Positions 1 through 8,180 of a stretch of DNA of 64,000 nt are shown here, one piece after another. Under the pieces are notes generated by a model. It was not told the origin of the DNA. It was given only the letters and a program-made list of their open reading frames with translations, and searched no databases. How positions within the stretch are numbered: the first letter of the stretch is position 1; each line of letters opens with the position of its first letter. The stretch lies in NCBI GenBank assembly GCA_947502305.1, contig CANMZA010000001.1, forward strand, positions 1,178,001-1,242,000, read 5' to 3'. The DNA comes from an uncultured Erythrobacter sp. Lineage in GTDB: Bacteria; Pseudomonadota; Alphaproteobacteria; Sphingomonadales; Sphingomonadaceae. A program made the position numbers and the translations under genes.

Positions 1-1
1 C

Positions 2-208
2 AGCACGCTTGAGGCGGCCTTTGATCTCGATATCAAAGTGCTGGATTACACCGAACATGCGCTGGGATCGGGACGCGATGCCCGGGCTGCGGCCTACCTC
101 AAATGCGAAAGCGGCGGACGGGTCATCTGGGGATGCGCGATTGACGAAGACGTCGCCACCGCCAGCGTGCGCGCCGTGTTGAGCGCGGCCAATTCGGCGG
201 TACAATAA
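2..208 (+). CDS. leuA: 2-isopropylmalate synthase, C-terminal end only
   Basis: The frame is open from the window edge and stops at TAA 206-208; only the last 68 residues are present. The segment with LDYTEHALGSG, an Ala-rich AAYLK stretch and a closing DVATASVRAVLSAANSA helix matches the C-terminal leucine-binding regulatory domain of the longer (about 560-residue) LeuA type. The enzyme condenses acetyl-CoA with 2-oxoisovalerate in the first committed step of leucine synthesis. The catalytic TIM barrel lies outside the window, so citramalate synthase cannot be strictly excluded. Confidence 0.75.
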   Translation, partial: STLEAAFDLDIKVLDYTEHALGSGRDARAAAYLKCESGGRVIWGCAIDEDVATASVRAVLSAANSAVQ

Positions 209-261
209 CGCCGGTACAATCAGGTGCAGCGGGGGAACGCGTTGAGGGGGAGCTGGGATCT

Positions 262-1440
262 ATGCCGAAATTGAAGCACTTCGTTTTGGGCGGTTTCGCC
301 GCGCTGGCCTTGGTCACGTCCGGCTTCATCGTTGCGGGCATTTTTGAACCCTCGGTTGACCCCGAATTCGAACGCAATCTGGCTCAAATCGACCAGGCGG
401 ATATGCACAGCCTGATCGCGGCAGAGGCGCAAAAACTCGGCGTGACCGCGATGAGCGTGACCGTTATTGACGGGAATGCCGCGCCGCAAACGCTCCATTT
501 CGGGCGGGCGATGGATGGCGGCATCATGCAACTTGCCAGCCTATCAAAAGCCGCCGCATCGACTGTCATTCAGATCATCGCCAAACAGCAAGGCGTGGGT
601 CTGGACGATGATGTTCGCGCGCAGATCACATCGCTCGACATCGCGTCGCTAGAGGGCGGCGACAGGGCCGTAACCTTGCGCCAGCTGCTGTCACACACCA
701 CCGGCGCATCGCAATCGGGATATCCCGGCTACCCGCGCGATAGTGAAATACCCAGCACAGCGCAGGTCATCGGATCGCCGCCGCGATTCTTTGAATCCGC
801 GCTTACATTTGATGGAAATGCGGGCGAATTTCGGTATTCCGGCGGCGGTTATACAATTGCGCAATTATGGGCCGAGGATGTAACTGGAAAAGACTTCGAC
901 GCCATCGCGCAAGAGACGCTGCTCGGCCCATTGGGTATGGATATGAGCACCTTTGCGATGATCACCGATGAAACCGCAATCGCGCCCGGTCAGATCATCG
1001 GCGCGGATGCAGGGTTTGATCCGACCCAAGGGGTTTTCAGCTCTCTCGACAATGATTGGCACGTCTATCCAGAAAAAGCCGCCGCCGGCCTTTGGTCAAC
1101 TTCGCAAGATTACGCCCGATTTGCCGCCGCATTGATGGATGCGGCGGCGGGCATAGAAAACGCGATTCCTCAAGACATCGCCCGCGCGATAATCACACCA
1201 GAGGCGGAAACCGATTTCGAACCCGGCCTGCATTACGGATTGGGCGTGATGCTATCTTTAAATGACAACGGCACAGTCGAAGAGGTCTGGCACACTGGCG
1301 CAAATGCTGGCTATCGCACGATCTTCATCGCGCGCCCTGCGGCGGGCGAAACGCCGCGAAGAGTGGTGGTGGTCACATCCAACACGGCAACCTCTGCCTA
1401 TCTCAACAAAGCCATTGGCGCGGCATTGCTGGAACGTTGA
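262..1440 (+). CDS. Serine hydrolase of the beta-lactamase / class C PBP family
   Basis: A 392-residue protein with an N-terminal hydrophobic helix (about residues 8-28), so exported or membrane-anchored. The catalytic SxxK motif is SLSK at Ser93-Lys96, the second motif is YSG at 192-194 (family usually YxN), and the third is HTG at 344-346. This is the class C beta-lactamase, D-aminopeptidase and esterase fold (Beta-lactamase family, PF00144). ATG at 262 follows a GGGGGAG ribosome site at about 8 bases. The neighbours are leuA and a tautomerase-SDR pair, which say nothing specific. The substrate cannot be read from the sequence; an esterase or peptidase is more likely than a true beta-lactamase. 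Confidence 0.85.
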   Translation: MPKLKHFVLGGFAALALVTSGFIVAGIFEPSVDPEFERNLAQIDQADMHSLIAAEAQKLGVTAMSVTVIDGNAAPQTLHFGRAMDGGIMQLASLSKAAASTVIQIIAKQQGVGLDDDVRAQITSLDIASLEGGDRAVTLRQLLSHTTGASQSGYPGYPRDSEIPSTAQVIGSPPRFFESALTFDGNAGEFRYSGGGYTIAQLWAEDVTGKDFDAIAQETLLGPLGMDMSTFAMITDETAIAPGQIIGADAGFDPTQGVFSSLDNDWHVYPEKAAAGLWSTSQDYARFAAALMDAAAGIENAIPQDIARAIITPEAETDFEPGLHYGLGVMLSLNDNGTVEEVWHTGANAGYRTIFIARPAAGETPRRVVVVTSNTATSAYLNKAIGAALLER

Positions 1441-1525
1441 AATCGGGCGCCGATATCGGCGCATTTGCTTAGCGACTGAAATACGCCACAAGGGCGGCAA
1501 GCCAATCATCCAAACGGAGCAAACC

Positions 1526-1723
1526 ATGCCGGTCATCACAGTCCAAATGCGCGAAGGGCGATCCAAGGACGCAAAGAAAAAGCTGCTGCGTCAGGTTACC
1601 GATGCGGCGGCCGATGCGTTGGAGATTGATGCGGGGCGTATCCGGGTCATCGTCCATGAGATTGACGATGCCAATTTTGCGGTTGGCGGCGTGAGTTACG
1701 AAGATCAGGGCAAAGGGGGCTGA
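1526..1723 (+). CDS. 4-oxalocrotonate tautomerase-like small protein
   Basis: A 65-residue protein starting Met-Pro-Val; after Met removal Pro1 would be the general base of the tautomerase superfamily. The size and the pattern of strand, helix (AKKKLLRQVTDAAADAL) and second strand (RIRVIVHEI) fit a 4-OT subunit, which works as a hexamer. The ATG at 1526 was chosen over longer upstream options because it restores the Pro1 N-terminus and follows CGGAGC. The gene ends three bases before the next one starts, so the two are almost certainly co-transcribed. The natural substrate is unknown. Confidence 0.8.
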   Translation: MPVITVQMREGRSKDAKKKLLRQVTDAAADALEIDAGRIRVIVHEIDDANFAVGGVSYEDQGKGG

Positions 1724-1726
1724 CGG

Positions 1727-2476
1727 ATGGATCTTGAACTGACCGGAAAACGCGCTCTTGTAATCGGCGCAAGCCGCGGGCTTGGCGCGGCGATAGCGCA
1801 GGAATTACGGGCGGAAGGGGCCGAGGTGCTCGGCGTCTCTCGCACACCAACAGATGCGCCCGATTACCCGATGATTGCCGCCGATCTGGCATCCCCCGAC
1901 GCGGCGCAGAACATCGCAGAGGCTGTGCAAGAACGCATGGGCAGCGTGGATATTCTGGTCAACAATTGCGGCGGCCCTGCCCCGTCTGGCGCGCAAGACA
2001 CCGATGCGGCGATGTTGCTGGCGGCGGTGCAGCCAATGTTACTGTCGATCACCGAACTGACCCGCGCGCTGCTGCCGGCGATGCGCTCTGCTGGATTTGG
2101 GCGGATTATGACCGTCACATCCGCCGGGGTGCGCGAACCGATTGCGGGATTGGCCCTGTCAAACACATTGCGCAGCGCCGTTCATGCATGGATGAAAACG
2201 CTGGCCAAAGAAGTCGCCGCCGACGGCGTAACGGTCAATATGCTCATGCCGGGCCAGATCGACACCGACCGGCTGCGCTCGCTGCACGGTGCCTTTGCGC
2301 AGCGGATGGGCGTGGAACCCGAAACCATGATGGCCAAAGCCGCAGAGGGCATCCCAATGGGCCGTTTCGGCACCCCGCGCGAATTTGGCGCGGTCGCCGC
2401 ATTTCTGGCCAGCCCGCGCGCGTCTTACGTCACCGGATTGGAAGTGCCGGTCGATGGCGGGTTTTTGAAATCTTGA
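1727..2476 (+). CDS. Atypical short-chain dehydrogenase/reductase lacking the Tyr-Lys pair
   Basis: A 249-residue Rossmann protein. The nucleotide loop GASRGLG is at residues 14-20 and the NNCGGP turn (usual NNAG) starts at 79. Ser132 sits where the catalytic Ser is expected, but the following helix reads LSNTLRSAVHAW (144-155) where classical SDRs have YxxxK, so both catalytic Tyr and Lys are absent. The C-terminal MGRFGTPREFGAVAAFLASP and VDGGF segments are typical of the family. This agrees with the known ketoacyl-ACP-reductase-like SDR subgroup without a canonical active site. It follows the tautomerase gene directly. Activity and substrate are unknown; a non-redox or altered mechanism is possible. 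Confidence 0.85.
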   Translation: MDLELTGKRALVIGASRGLGAAIAQELRAEGAEVLGVSRTPTDAPDYPMIAADLASPDAAQNIAEAVQERMGSVDILVNNCGGPAPSGAQDTDAAMLLAAVQPMLLSITELTRALLPAMRSAGFGRIMTVTSAGVREPIAGLALSNTLRSAVHAWMKTLAKEVAADGVTVNMLMPGQIDTDRLRSLHGAFAQRMGVEPETMMAKAAEGIPMGRFGTPREFGAVAAFLASPRASYVTGLEVPVDGGFLKS

Positions 2477-2496
2477 TCGGGTTGGCGCAGTAGATT

Positions 2497-3696
2497 TCAA
2501 CGAGGTTGAGCCGCGCCCGCGATCAGGCATTCTGCAAAATCGGCGAACAGCGCGCGCGATTTATCCGGTTCATCTTTGTATAGGTCGTGATCCGATTGCC
2601 AGACCTCTACAAACGCCGGGTAATCATCATTGGCCGCCAGATAATCGCGTGTGCGCGGGTCTTTGTCGCCCAAAACCGTTTTTGAACATTCTGCGCGCAA
2701 TGTCACATCACGCCATGGGAAATCGGCGGCACCGATGAATCGCGGAATGTAGTCATACATTTGAAGCGGCTGCGAATGGTCGAACACAAATCCCGCGCCA
2801 ACTGATCCTTCCGGACCCGATCCCGCGTCCGGACGGACATAGATATTAAACCATGTCCATGCCCCATAGAATTCGCCGTTCGCCTTCGCCTCTTCCACCT
2901 CCTGCGCTGTCTCCCGTGAGTGCCGATCAGTGTGATGCTGCAATCCGTCCATGACCGGCACCAGTGACAGGATTTGCATCCCCTCCAACCGGGTTTTGCC
3001 CAAAGCGCCCAGCGCAAGATGATTGCCCATGCTGGTTGTGATCAGAGGAGGCTCAGCGCCCAGTTCAGCCCGGTAATATTCAACCGCCAACGTGACATCC
3101 GCCATCGCAAGTTCAAATTCATCCGGGGCCTCAATCGTGCGGATATTGGTGCCCCAATAGGCGATTGAGGCGACTGTGAACCCGCGTTTTAGCAATTGAT
3201 ATCTCGGCATATCGGGCATGAGTGGGCCCATGCTCTCAATCATGCCGTTCTCTCGACTTCTAGCGATAAATTCCGGTGTCATTGCACGGTTGGTGTAGAA
3301 CGGCGAACCGCCCGGCCCGCCAATAATATCGACCACGATGCGGCTGCGATCATCCGTGCCCTCGAGCTTGCTTTCGAGAACTGGCACAATTGCGCCCCCG
3401 GCCCTGAGCGCGACCAGCGATGAGGTCACCTGCTGCTGCGTCCAGGTGTCGCACACGAACCGATCCGTATCGCCATTGGCCGCGTAATCGTAGCTTTCTA
3501 GGCAATCCACCCAATCATAAGGGATGCCTCGTTGTGGTTCGTCTGAATAGGAATTCTGCACCAAGCGGGCGAGATCCCGCCTTTGTTCAGCATCGCCCGC
3601 ATTGGCGGCGATATGATGCACGATTGCGGTGATCAGGCCCAGCAGACCGAGCAGAAAAAACACCAATCTCCAATGGCGTATCATTCGCCGCAACAT
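2497..3696 (-). CDS. Membrane-anchored alpha/beta-hydrolase-like protein of unknown function
   Basis: A 399-residue protein with one N-terminal membrane helix (about 10-28). I do not recognise a named family. A GGPGG turn at 126-130 followed by SPFYTNRA resembles the oxyanion-hole loop of alpha/beta hydrolases. TSMGN at 221-225 lies where a nucleophile elbow (GxSxG) would be, between a strand (PLITTS) and a helix (HLALGALG). The segment ends with an Asp- and His-bearing stretch (QSDHDLYKDEPDK). It converges on the SDR gene, with 20 bases between stops. It may be an extracytoplasmic hydrolase or a catalytically dead homologue; confidence in the fold is only moderate. Confidence 0.6.
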   Translation of the reverse strand: MLRRMIRHWRLVFFLLGLLGLITAIVHHIAANAGDAEQRRDLARLVQNSYSDEPQRGIPYDWVDCLESYDYAANGDTDRFVCDTWTQQQVTSSLVALRAGGAIVPVLESKLEGTDDRSRIVVDIIGGPGGSPFYTNRAMTPEFIARSRENGMIESMGPLMPDMPRYQLLKRGFTVASIAYWGTNIRTIEAPDEFELAMADVTLAVEYYRAELGAEPPLITTSMGNHLALGALGKTRLEGMQILSLVPVMDGLQHHTDRHSRETAQEVEEAKANGEFYGAWTWFNIYVRPDAGSGPEGSVGAGFVFDHSQPLQMYDYIPRFIGAADFPWRDVTLRAECSKTVLGDKDPRTRDYLAANDDYPAFVEVWQSDHDLYKDEPDKSRALFADFAECLIAGAAQPR

Positions 3697-3810
3697 GCTG
3701 CTCCCCTTTGCCCTATTTCCTACACAGTTTCAGCGCGCTAACAACGCCGGATGCGCAATTTTTCCCCTCTCTCCCTTTCCGTCTTGCCGGGCGGTGCCAA
3801 GGACGCTCAT

Positions 3811-3921
3811 ATGGCGGCGGAGATTTTGGCCCCTGGACTGTGTGTCAGGTGTGTCAGGGATAGCGCCATTGGCGCAAATCGGGACCGTCACAGCGGCCCG
3901 GATAGGGAGAGACGAGCATGA
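3811..3921 (+). CDS. Candidate Cys-containing leader peptide upstream of the amidohydrolase
   Basis: A 36-codon frame starts ATG at 3811, with AGGA (3800-3803) at proper spacing, and begins MAAEILAPGLCVRCVR. Its TGA (3919-3921) overlaps the ATG of the amidohydrolase gene (3918), so it could couple translation. It contains the 37-bp element that also occurs upstream of the M20 gene near 42.9 kb, where the same frame reads GEDFAPGLCVKCVRR. This may be a real leader peptide or only a chance reading of a nucleic-acid element. Confidence 0.35.
   Translation: MAAEILAPGLCVRCVRDSAIGANRDRHSGPDRERRA
3822..3858 (+). repeat. Dispersed upstream element, copy 1
   Basis: The segment carries cccctggactgtgtgtca followed by ggtgtgtcagg, that is two direct TGTGTCAGG units. 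The same element with one base change and one length difference lies on the other strand at 42892-42927. Both copies are 36-60 bases upstream of a hydrolase start codon in the same orientation. Confidence 0.7.
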
Positions 3922-4982
3922 CTGTAACGAACGCACCAGCAGTAGAGGCCATCCCAGAAGCGATCATCGAGCCTGATCTGCCGATCATCGACCCGCATCA
4001 TCATCTTTGGGACCTGCGCCCGATGATGCCGATGTTCCCTGAGCCCCGGCACCGGTTCATCGAAACGCTGGTGGATGCGGCCTATTACACGTTTGACCAC
4101 CTGCATGCCGACACGGCCACGGGGCACAACATCATCGCCACCGTCTTCATGGAATGCGGGGCGTTCTACAATGCGGCTTATGGCGATGCGCTGAAGGTCG
4201 TGGGCGAAGTGGAATATGTGAACGGTGTTGCGGCGCAAGGCGCGAGCGGGATTTACGGGGATCAGCGGCTGTGTGCGGGGATTGTGGGCCATGCGGACCT
4301 GACACGCGGCGCGGCGGCGGGAGAGGTTCTGGACGCGCTCAAGGCGGCGGCACCGGGCCGGTTCAAGGGCATCCGCCATCAGGGTGCGTGGGATGCCGAT
4401 CCAGATGTGCTGGGCCCGCCATTCCATGCCCCGGCTGAGCTATACCGTGATGCTACGTTCCGCGAAGGGTTTGCGGAGCTTGGTAAGCGCGGGATGAGCT
4501 TTGATGCGTGGATCTTGGAGCCGCAGATTGGCGATGTCATCGACCTAGCCCGTGCCTTCCCCGATACGCCGATCTGTCTGGACCATTGCGGCACACCTTT
4601 GGGCAATGCCAGCTATGCCGGTAAGCTGCCGGAGCGGTTTGGCATCTGGCGTGACAGCATCCTGGAACTGGGCAAATGCGAGAATGTCGCGGTGAAACTG
4701 GGCGGGCTGGCCATGCACAATTGCGCGATGCCAGAGGCCGGGCCAGCGGCGGGTGTCGGGTCTGAGGAACTGGCGCGTCTATGGAAGCCCTATATCGAGA
4801 CATGCATCGAGGCATTCGGCACGCAGCGCGGCATGTTTGAAAGCAACTATCCCGTGGATCGGTGGGGCGCGACCTATCCGGTTTTGTGGAACGCATTCAA
4901 ACGGATCACGGCGGGCGCAAGCGCGGATGAGAAAGCGGCGCTCTATGCTGGGAATGCAGCGCGGTTCTATGACATTGGATAG
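3918..4982 (+). CDS. Metal-dependent amidohydrolase family protein (TIM barrel)
   Basis: A 354-residue cytoplasmic protein. The strand-one metal motif IIDPHHHLWD is at residues 23-32, typical of the Amidohydro_2 group (PF04909) that includes 2-pyrone-4,6-dicarboxylate hydrolase and related lactonases or decarboxylases. ICLDHCGTP carries a later conserved His, and FESNYPVDRWG near the C-terminus supplies the usual late Asp. ATG 3918 follows GGGAGAG. Seventy-five bases downstream lies a nitronate monooxygenase-like gene, which probably belongs to the same transcription unit and suggests a small catabolic pathway. The substrate is not evident. Confidence 0.85.
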   Translation: MTVTNAPAVEAIPEAIIEPDLPIIDPHHHLWDLRPMMPMFPEPRHRFIETLVDAAYYTFDHLHADTATGHNIIATVFMECGAFYNAAYGDALKVVGEVEYVNGVAAQGASGIYGDQRLCAGIVGHADLTRGAAAGEVLDALKAAAPGRFKGIRHQGAWDADPDVLGPPFHAPAELYRDATFREGFAELGKRGMSFDAWILEPQIGDVIDLARAFPDTPICLDHCGTPLGNASYAGKLPERFGIWRDSILELGKCENVAVKLGGLAMHNCAMPEAGPAAGVGSEELARLWKPYIETCIEAFGTQRGMFESNYPVDRWGATYPVLWNAFKRITAGASADEKAALYAGNAARFYDIG

Positions 4983-5057
4983 GCGCGGCATCTCAGACTT
5001 GCGTAGTTGCAAAGTGCAACCTACCGAGCGTCCAAAGCCTTTTACGGAGATACATGC

Positions 5058-6041
5058 ATGCCCCTTCCCGCCCCGTTTGACCGCCTTCGCATTCCGCTGA
5101 TCGGTTCGCCGCTCTTCATCGTGTCGGGCCCGGAATTGGTGATTGCACAATGTAAGGCCGGGATCATCGGCAGCTTTCCGGCGCTAAATGCGCGCCCGCA
5201 GACATTGCTGGATGAATGGCTGCATCAAATCACGGAAGAACTGGCAAAACATAACCGCGAAAACCCGGACAAACCGGCCGCGCCCTATGCCGTCAATCAG
5301 ATCGTGCATAAGTCGAATGACCGCGTGATGGCCGACATGGCGACTTGCGAGAAATGGCAAGTGCCGATGGTGATCACGTCACTGGGTGCGCGCACGGAGA
5401 TATTCGACGCGGTGCGCGGCTGGGGCGGTGTCACGATGCATGATGTGATCAACAACCGCTTCGCCAGAAAAGCGATCGAGAAAGGCGCCGATGGCCTGAT
5501 CCCGGTTGCCGCTGGTGCGGGCGGCCATGCTGGTACGCAATCACCTTTCGCCTTGATGCAAGAGATCCGCGAATGGTTCGATGGCTTGGTCGCGCTGTCA
5601 GGCTCTATCGCCCATGGCGCATCCATCCTCAGCGCGCAGGCAATGGGCGCAGACTTTGGCTATGCCGGAAGCGCGTTCATCGCCACCGAAGAAGCCAATG
5701 CCGATCAGGGCTATAAAGACGGGATCGTCGAAGGCTCCGCAGAAGGCATCGTCTATTCGAACCTCTTCACCGGGGTGCACGGCAATTACCTGCGGTCCTC
5801 AATTGAGAATGCTGGCCTGGACCCGGACGATCTGCCGACGAGCGATCCTTCCAAGATGAACTTCGGATCAGGCGGCAACACCAAGGCTAAGGCTTGGAAG
5901 GACATTTGGGGTTCTGGACAGGGTGTTGGCGCGATCAAGTCGGTCGGCAGTGTTGAGGATCTGGTTGCGCGGATGGAGCGTGAGTATCACGCGGCCAAAG
6001 CGCAGATGCTGGTGAATGCCAACTACACGCCTTGGGCATAA
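5058..6041 (+). CDS. Nitronate monooxygenase-like flavoprotein
   Basis: A 327-residue TIM-barrel protein of the 2-nitropropane dioxygenase / nitronate monooxygenase family (PF03060). The N-terminus PLIGSPLFIVSGPELVIA replaces the usual PIIQAPMAGGS start. The glycine-rich FMN-phosphate and catalytic loop AAGAGGHAG is at 151-159, with His157 in the position of the catalytic base. Later ALSGSIAHGASILSAQAMGAD and YAGSAFIATEEA form the second phosphate-binding region. ATG 5058 follows ACGGAGA. Members oxidise nitronates or act as FMN-dependent enoyl reductases; the pairing with an amidohydrolase favours a catabolic role. The exact substrate is unknown. Confidence 0.85.
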   Translation: MPLPAPFDRLRIPLIGSPLFIVSGPELVIAQCKAGIIGSFPALNARPQTLLDEWLHQITEELAKHNRENPDKPAAPYAVNQIVHKSNDRVMADMATCEKWQVPMVITSLGARTEIFDAVRGWGGVTMHDVINNRFARKAIEKGADGLIPVAAGAGGHAGTQSPFALMQEIREWFDGLVALSGSIAHGASILSAQAMGADFGYAGSAFIATEEANADQGYKDGIVEGSAEGIVYSNLFTGVHGNYLRSSIENAGLDPDDLPTSDPSKMNFGSGGNTKAKAWKDIWGSGQGVGAIKSVGSVEDLVARMEREYHAAKAQMLVNANYTPWA

Positions 6042-6055
6042 TCCGCAGGGGAAGT

Positions 6056-6619
6056 CTAGGTCGCGCTCCATAGAGATTCGGCCATTGCATCCAAATCGGC
6101 AAAGTCAAAGCCGGTGCCCAGCGGGTCTTTGCGGTTGAGAACCATGCGCCGCCGTTCGCTAAGCAAGCGGCGGCGGAGCCCGGATTGCAGCAATGCAAGC
6201 CGCTCAATCGCTTCGGACAGCGCCGTTTCGCTGTCTTTACCGTGCAGCTGCGACCAATGCTCTTCGATCCGCCCAACGCGCTCCATCACCAGCTCATTAT
6301 ATTGCCGGTGCGGCCCGCGGTGCAGCGGCATGCCAGTGCGCAGGCTCGCCTCATCCGTCGCCGGAAGCAGCAGGCCGTTGGCGCGAAAATCGTCAAAACC
6401 AATTTTGTCGGTCCCAATCGTTTCGAACATGGTCCCAAAACAGTGCTTTGACAGCACCTGACGCGGCAAAAGATGATGTCGTTGCAGACCGGGATCATAT
6501 GCAAATGAACCCGGCTTGTTGATCGCGCGGAAAGATATCTTTGCGCGCGGCATGGCCCGAGCGGCTATTATGCGGCTAGACCTCGAATTTTGAAATGTCG
6601 TACGCCCCTGATGTATCAC
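6056..6619 (-). CDS. AHH-type HNH/ENDO VII nuclease domain protein
   Basis: A 187-residue basic protein. LQRHHLLPRQ (His48, His49) is followed by FDDFRANGLLLPATDEA (Asn81) and MPLHRGPHRQYNELV (His100, His104, Tyr107), the arrangement of the AHH family of HNH/endonuclease VII nucleases (PF14412), often found as toxin tips. The start may be GTG 6619, three bases after the upstream stop (suggesting coupling), or ATG 6553, which begins closer to the conserved part. No signal peptide, secretion domain or pre-toxin repeat is present, so it is a stand-alone nuclease. It is co-directional with the unknown protein upstream, a possible partner or immunity factor. Confidence 0.75.
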   Translation of the reverse strand: MIHQGRTTFQNSRSSRIIAARAMPRAKISFRAINKPGSFAYDPGLQRHHLLPRQVLSKHCFGTMFETIGTDKIGFDDFRANGLLLPATDEASLRTGMPLHRGPHRQYNELVMERVGRIEEHWSQLHGKDSETALSEAIERLALLQSGLRRRLLSERRRMVLNRKDPLGTGFDFADLDAMAESLWSAT

Positions 6620-6622
6620 TAG

Positions 6623-7351
6623 CTATTCGCGCCAGACTCTAATAAATTTGCCATTACGCGAAGTGCGCATGACAAGGAGGTTACCGTCGGGCGCTACAAT
6701 GCGCTCGCTGCCTTCAATCCCGCCGACCAGAACAAGTTGGTTTACTAACCTAACTCCAAGCCGAGTTGCAGAGATCTTATCTGTAGAAAGCGGTGGCTCG
6801 ACGCGAAGTTCCTGATTAATCCAAAAATCTAGGCCAATACTTTGCAGTGCACCATCTATAGTTTCACGAAAAGCAGTTAGTCCAAGCGCAGGAAATGCAC
6901 CACCATCTAACCATGCTGTTGAAACTGATTCGAAGTATTGGCGGCCAATGGCACTTTGCGCCGGAGGCCACACAACTGCTTCAATTTCCTCGAAATGCTG
7001 AACAAGATCGCGGGCCAGTGCCATCAATCCTTTGACAACTGGCATCGTTCTTTCGCCGCCAGACAAATGGTGTCCGGGCGCAAGCTGCAAGGCTTCGTAA
7101 AGCACCGATGCAGGTTTTTCTTCGAGGTCAAAAAAATGTTCGATCTCAGGATAAGGAACCGCGTCGCCTGATGCGAGACCGATGAGATCAAACATCAAAC
7201 CATCACGCAGCAATTCGAGCCAAACAAGGTCGGTCGTCGACGCCTGCCCATCGCTGGACTGGCGAATTTGCTGCCCATCCGCCGCGACCAGATGAACCGG
7301 TGTCTCATCCGCCGGATCATACGTTAAAGCGACAGCGCGCTGGCTCGTCAC
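6623..7351 (-). CDS. Unknown protein, probable partner of the AHH nuclease
   Basis: A 242-residue soluble acidic protein that I cannot assign to a family. Visible parts are an N-terminal RAVALTYDPADETPVHL strand region, a DLVWLELLRDGLMFDLIGLA segment near residues 42-62, an AVVWPPAQSAIGRQYFESV core and a C-terminal LVLVGGIEGSERIVAPDG hairpin. There are no membrane helices or catalytic motifs. The start is GTG 7351; the frame is open further upstream (to about 7442) without an ATG, so the true start is unsure. It ends three bases before the AHH gene. Base composition is AT-richer than the flanks, which suggests transfer. An immunity or regulatory role is inference only. Confidence 0.6.
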   Translation of the reverse strand: MTSQRAVALTYDPADETPVHLVAADGQQIRQSSDGQASTTDLVWLELLRDGLMFDLIGLASGDAVPYPEIEHFFDLEEKPASVLYEALQLAPGHHLSGGERTMPVVKGLMALARDLVQHFEEIEAVVWPPAQSAIGRQYFESVSTAWLDGGAFPALGLTAFRETIDGALQSIGLDFWINQELRVEPPLSTDKISATRLGVRLVNQLVLVGGIEGSERIVAPDGNLLVMRTSRNGKFIRVWRE

Positions 7352-7566
7352 AAAGTCCCGTATTGCCGCGCGATCAGGCCGTTTGCCCTTCGCAAACAGC
7401 AGATAAAGCCCTTTGGCACCGGAATCCGATGTCTGCGTAATTGCCTACATTCCCTTCTCTGTCGCGACCCGCGACTGCCCCTACAACCCTGTCATGCGAA
7501 CTTGACGCTATTTCCAGCCAACGTCGAGTCCTCAATGAGGAGAATTCAAACTTAACCCGAATATGA
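7352..7566. other. AT-richer gap, no convincing gene
   Basis: The stretch between the unknown protein and the flavodoxin-like gene holds short open frames with no recognisable domain. One frame runs into the 6623-7351 gene (reading GLYLLFAKGKRPDRAAIRDF before the GTG) and may be a remnant of a longer ancestral 5' end. No clear promoter or terminator was found. Confidence 0.4.
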
Positions 7567-8049
7567 CTAGAATATACCGCAGGATAGTCCCTCAATAATC
7601 GACTGTCCGATTTCGCTACAGTCTTTCAAAACTTCCTGAGATGGCGATTTTTGCGCAAGTATTTCGCCCGGTGTTTGCGCCGAAAAACAAACAATCATCG
7701 GCTCCGCCACACGCTTTAATCGCCAGCCTGTTGCAATTCGGTCGATCTGTTTTTGTGCGCCCTGCCCATCGGACCCCGCCGCAATTATGGTCGCATAGGG
7801 GCGGCCTTCTAATTGACCAAGAACAGGGTAGTAATTGCGGTCGAACATCTCTTTCATTTCACCGCTAAGCGCAGCTAAATTTTCTGGACCTACGAATAGA
7901 TATCCGCCCGCCCCCAATAAAATATCGGGCGTTACTTCTGCTGCTCTTATCAATTGTGCGCCGGGATGATTTGCTGCGGCCACCGCCATTGCTTCGCTCG
8001 CACCTGTGCGGCTGTGCCAAATCACCAGCAAGGGCGCGTTGTTAGTCAT
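7567..8049 (-). CDS. Flavodoxin-like NAD(P)H-dependent FMN protein
   Basis: A 160-residue cytoplasmic protein with a flavodoxin fold. The first strand LLVIWHSRTGASEAMA (7-22) contains the FMN-phosphate loop SRTGAS at 13-18. GYLFVGPENLAALSGEMKEMFDR corresponds to the second flavin loop, and YATIIAAGSDGQGAQKQIDRI to the third. The family (flavodoxin_2 / FMN reductase) includes NAD(P)H quinone reductases and electron carriers. It is separated from the AHH pair by 215 bases and is probably transcribed on its own. The redox partner is unknown. Confidence 0.8.
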   Translation of the reverse strand: MTNNAPLLVIWHSRTGASEAMAVAAANHPGAQLIRAAEVTPDILLGAGGYLFVGPENLAALSGEMKEMFDRNYYPVLGQLEGRPYATIIAAGSDGQGAQKQIDRIATGWRLKRVAEPMIVCFSAQTPGEILAQKSPSQEVLKDCSEIGQSIIEGLSCGIF

Positions 8050-8180
8050 AAGTTAGCCTCGAATTAGCCGCGTTCCGGTCCGCTCACATACGGCCCGCAT
8101 ACCGGCTCTCGCCAAAGTGGCTGTAGATTGTCAATCCGCCGTCTCTGTTCTGTGCGCGTGCAATCGGCTATTCCTGCCGA

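Noticed and set aside
7374..7595. 73-codon minus-strand frame upstream of the AHH pair
   Set aside because: It overlaps the end of the flavodoxin-like gene, has no recognisable domain and no ribosome site.
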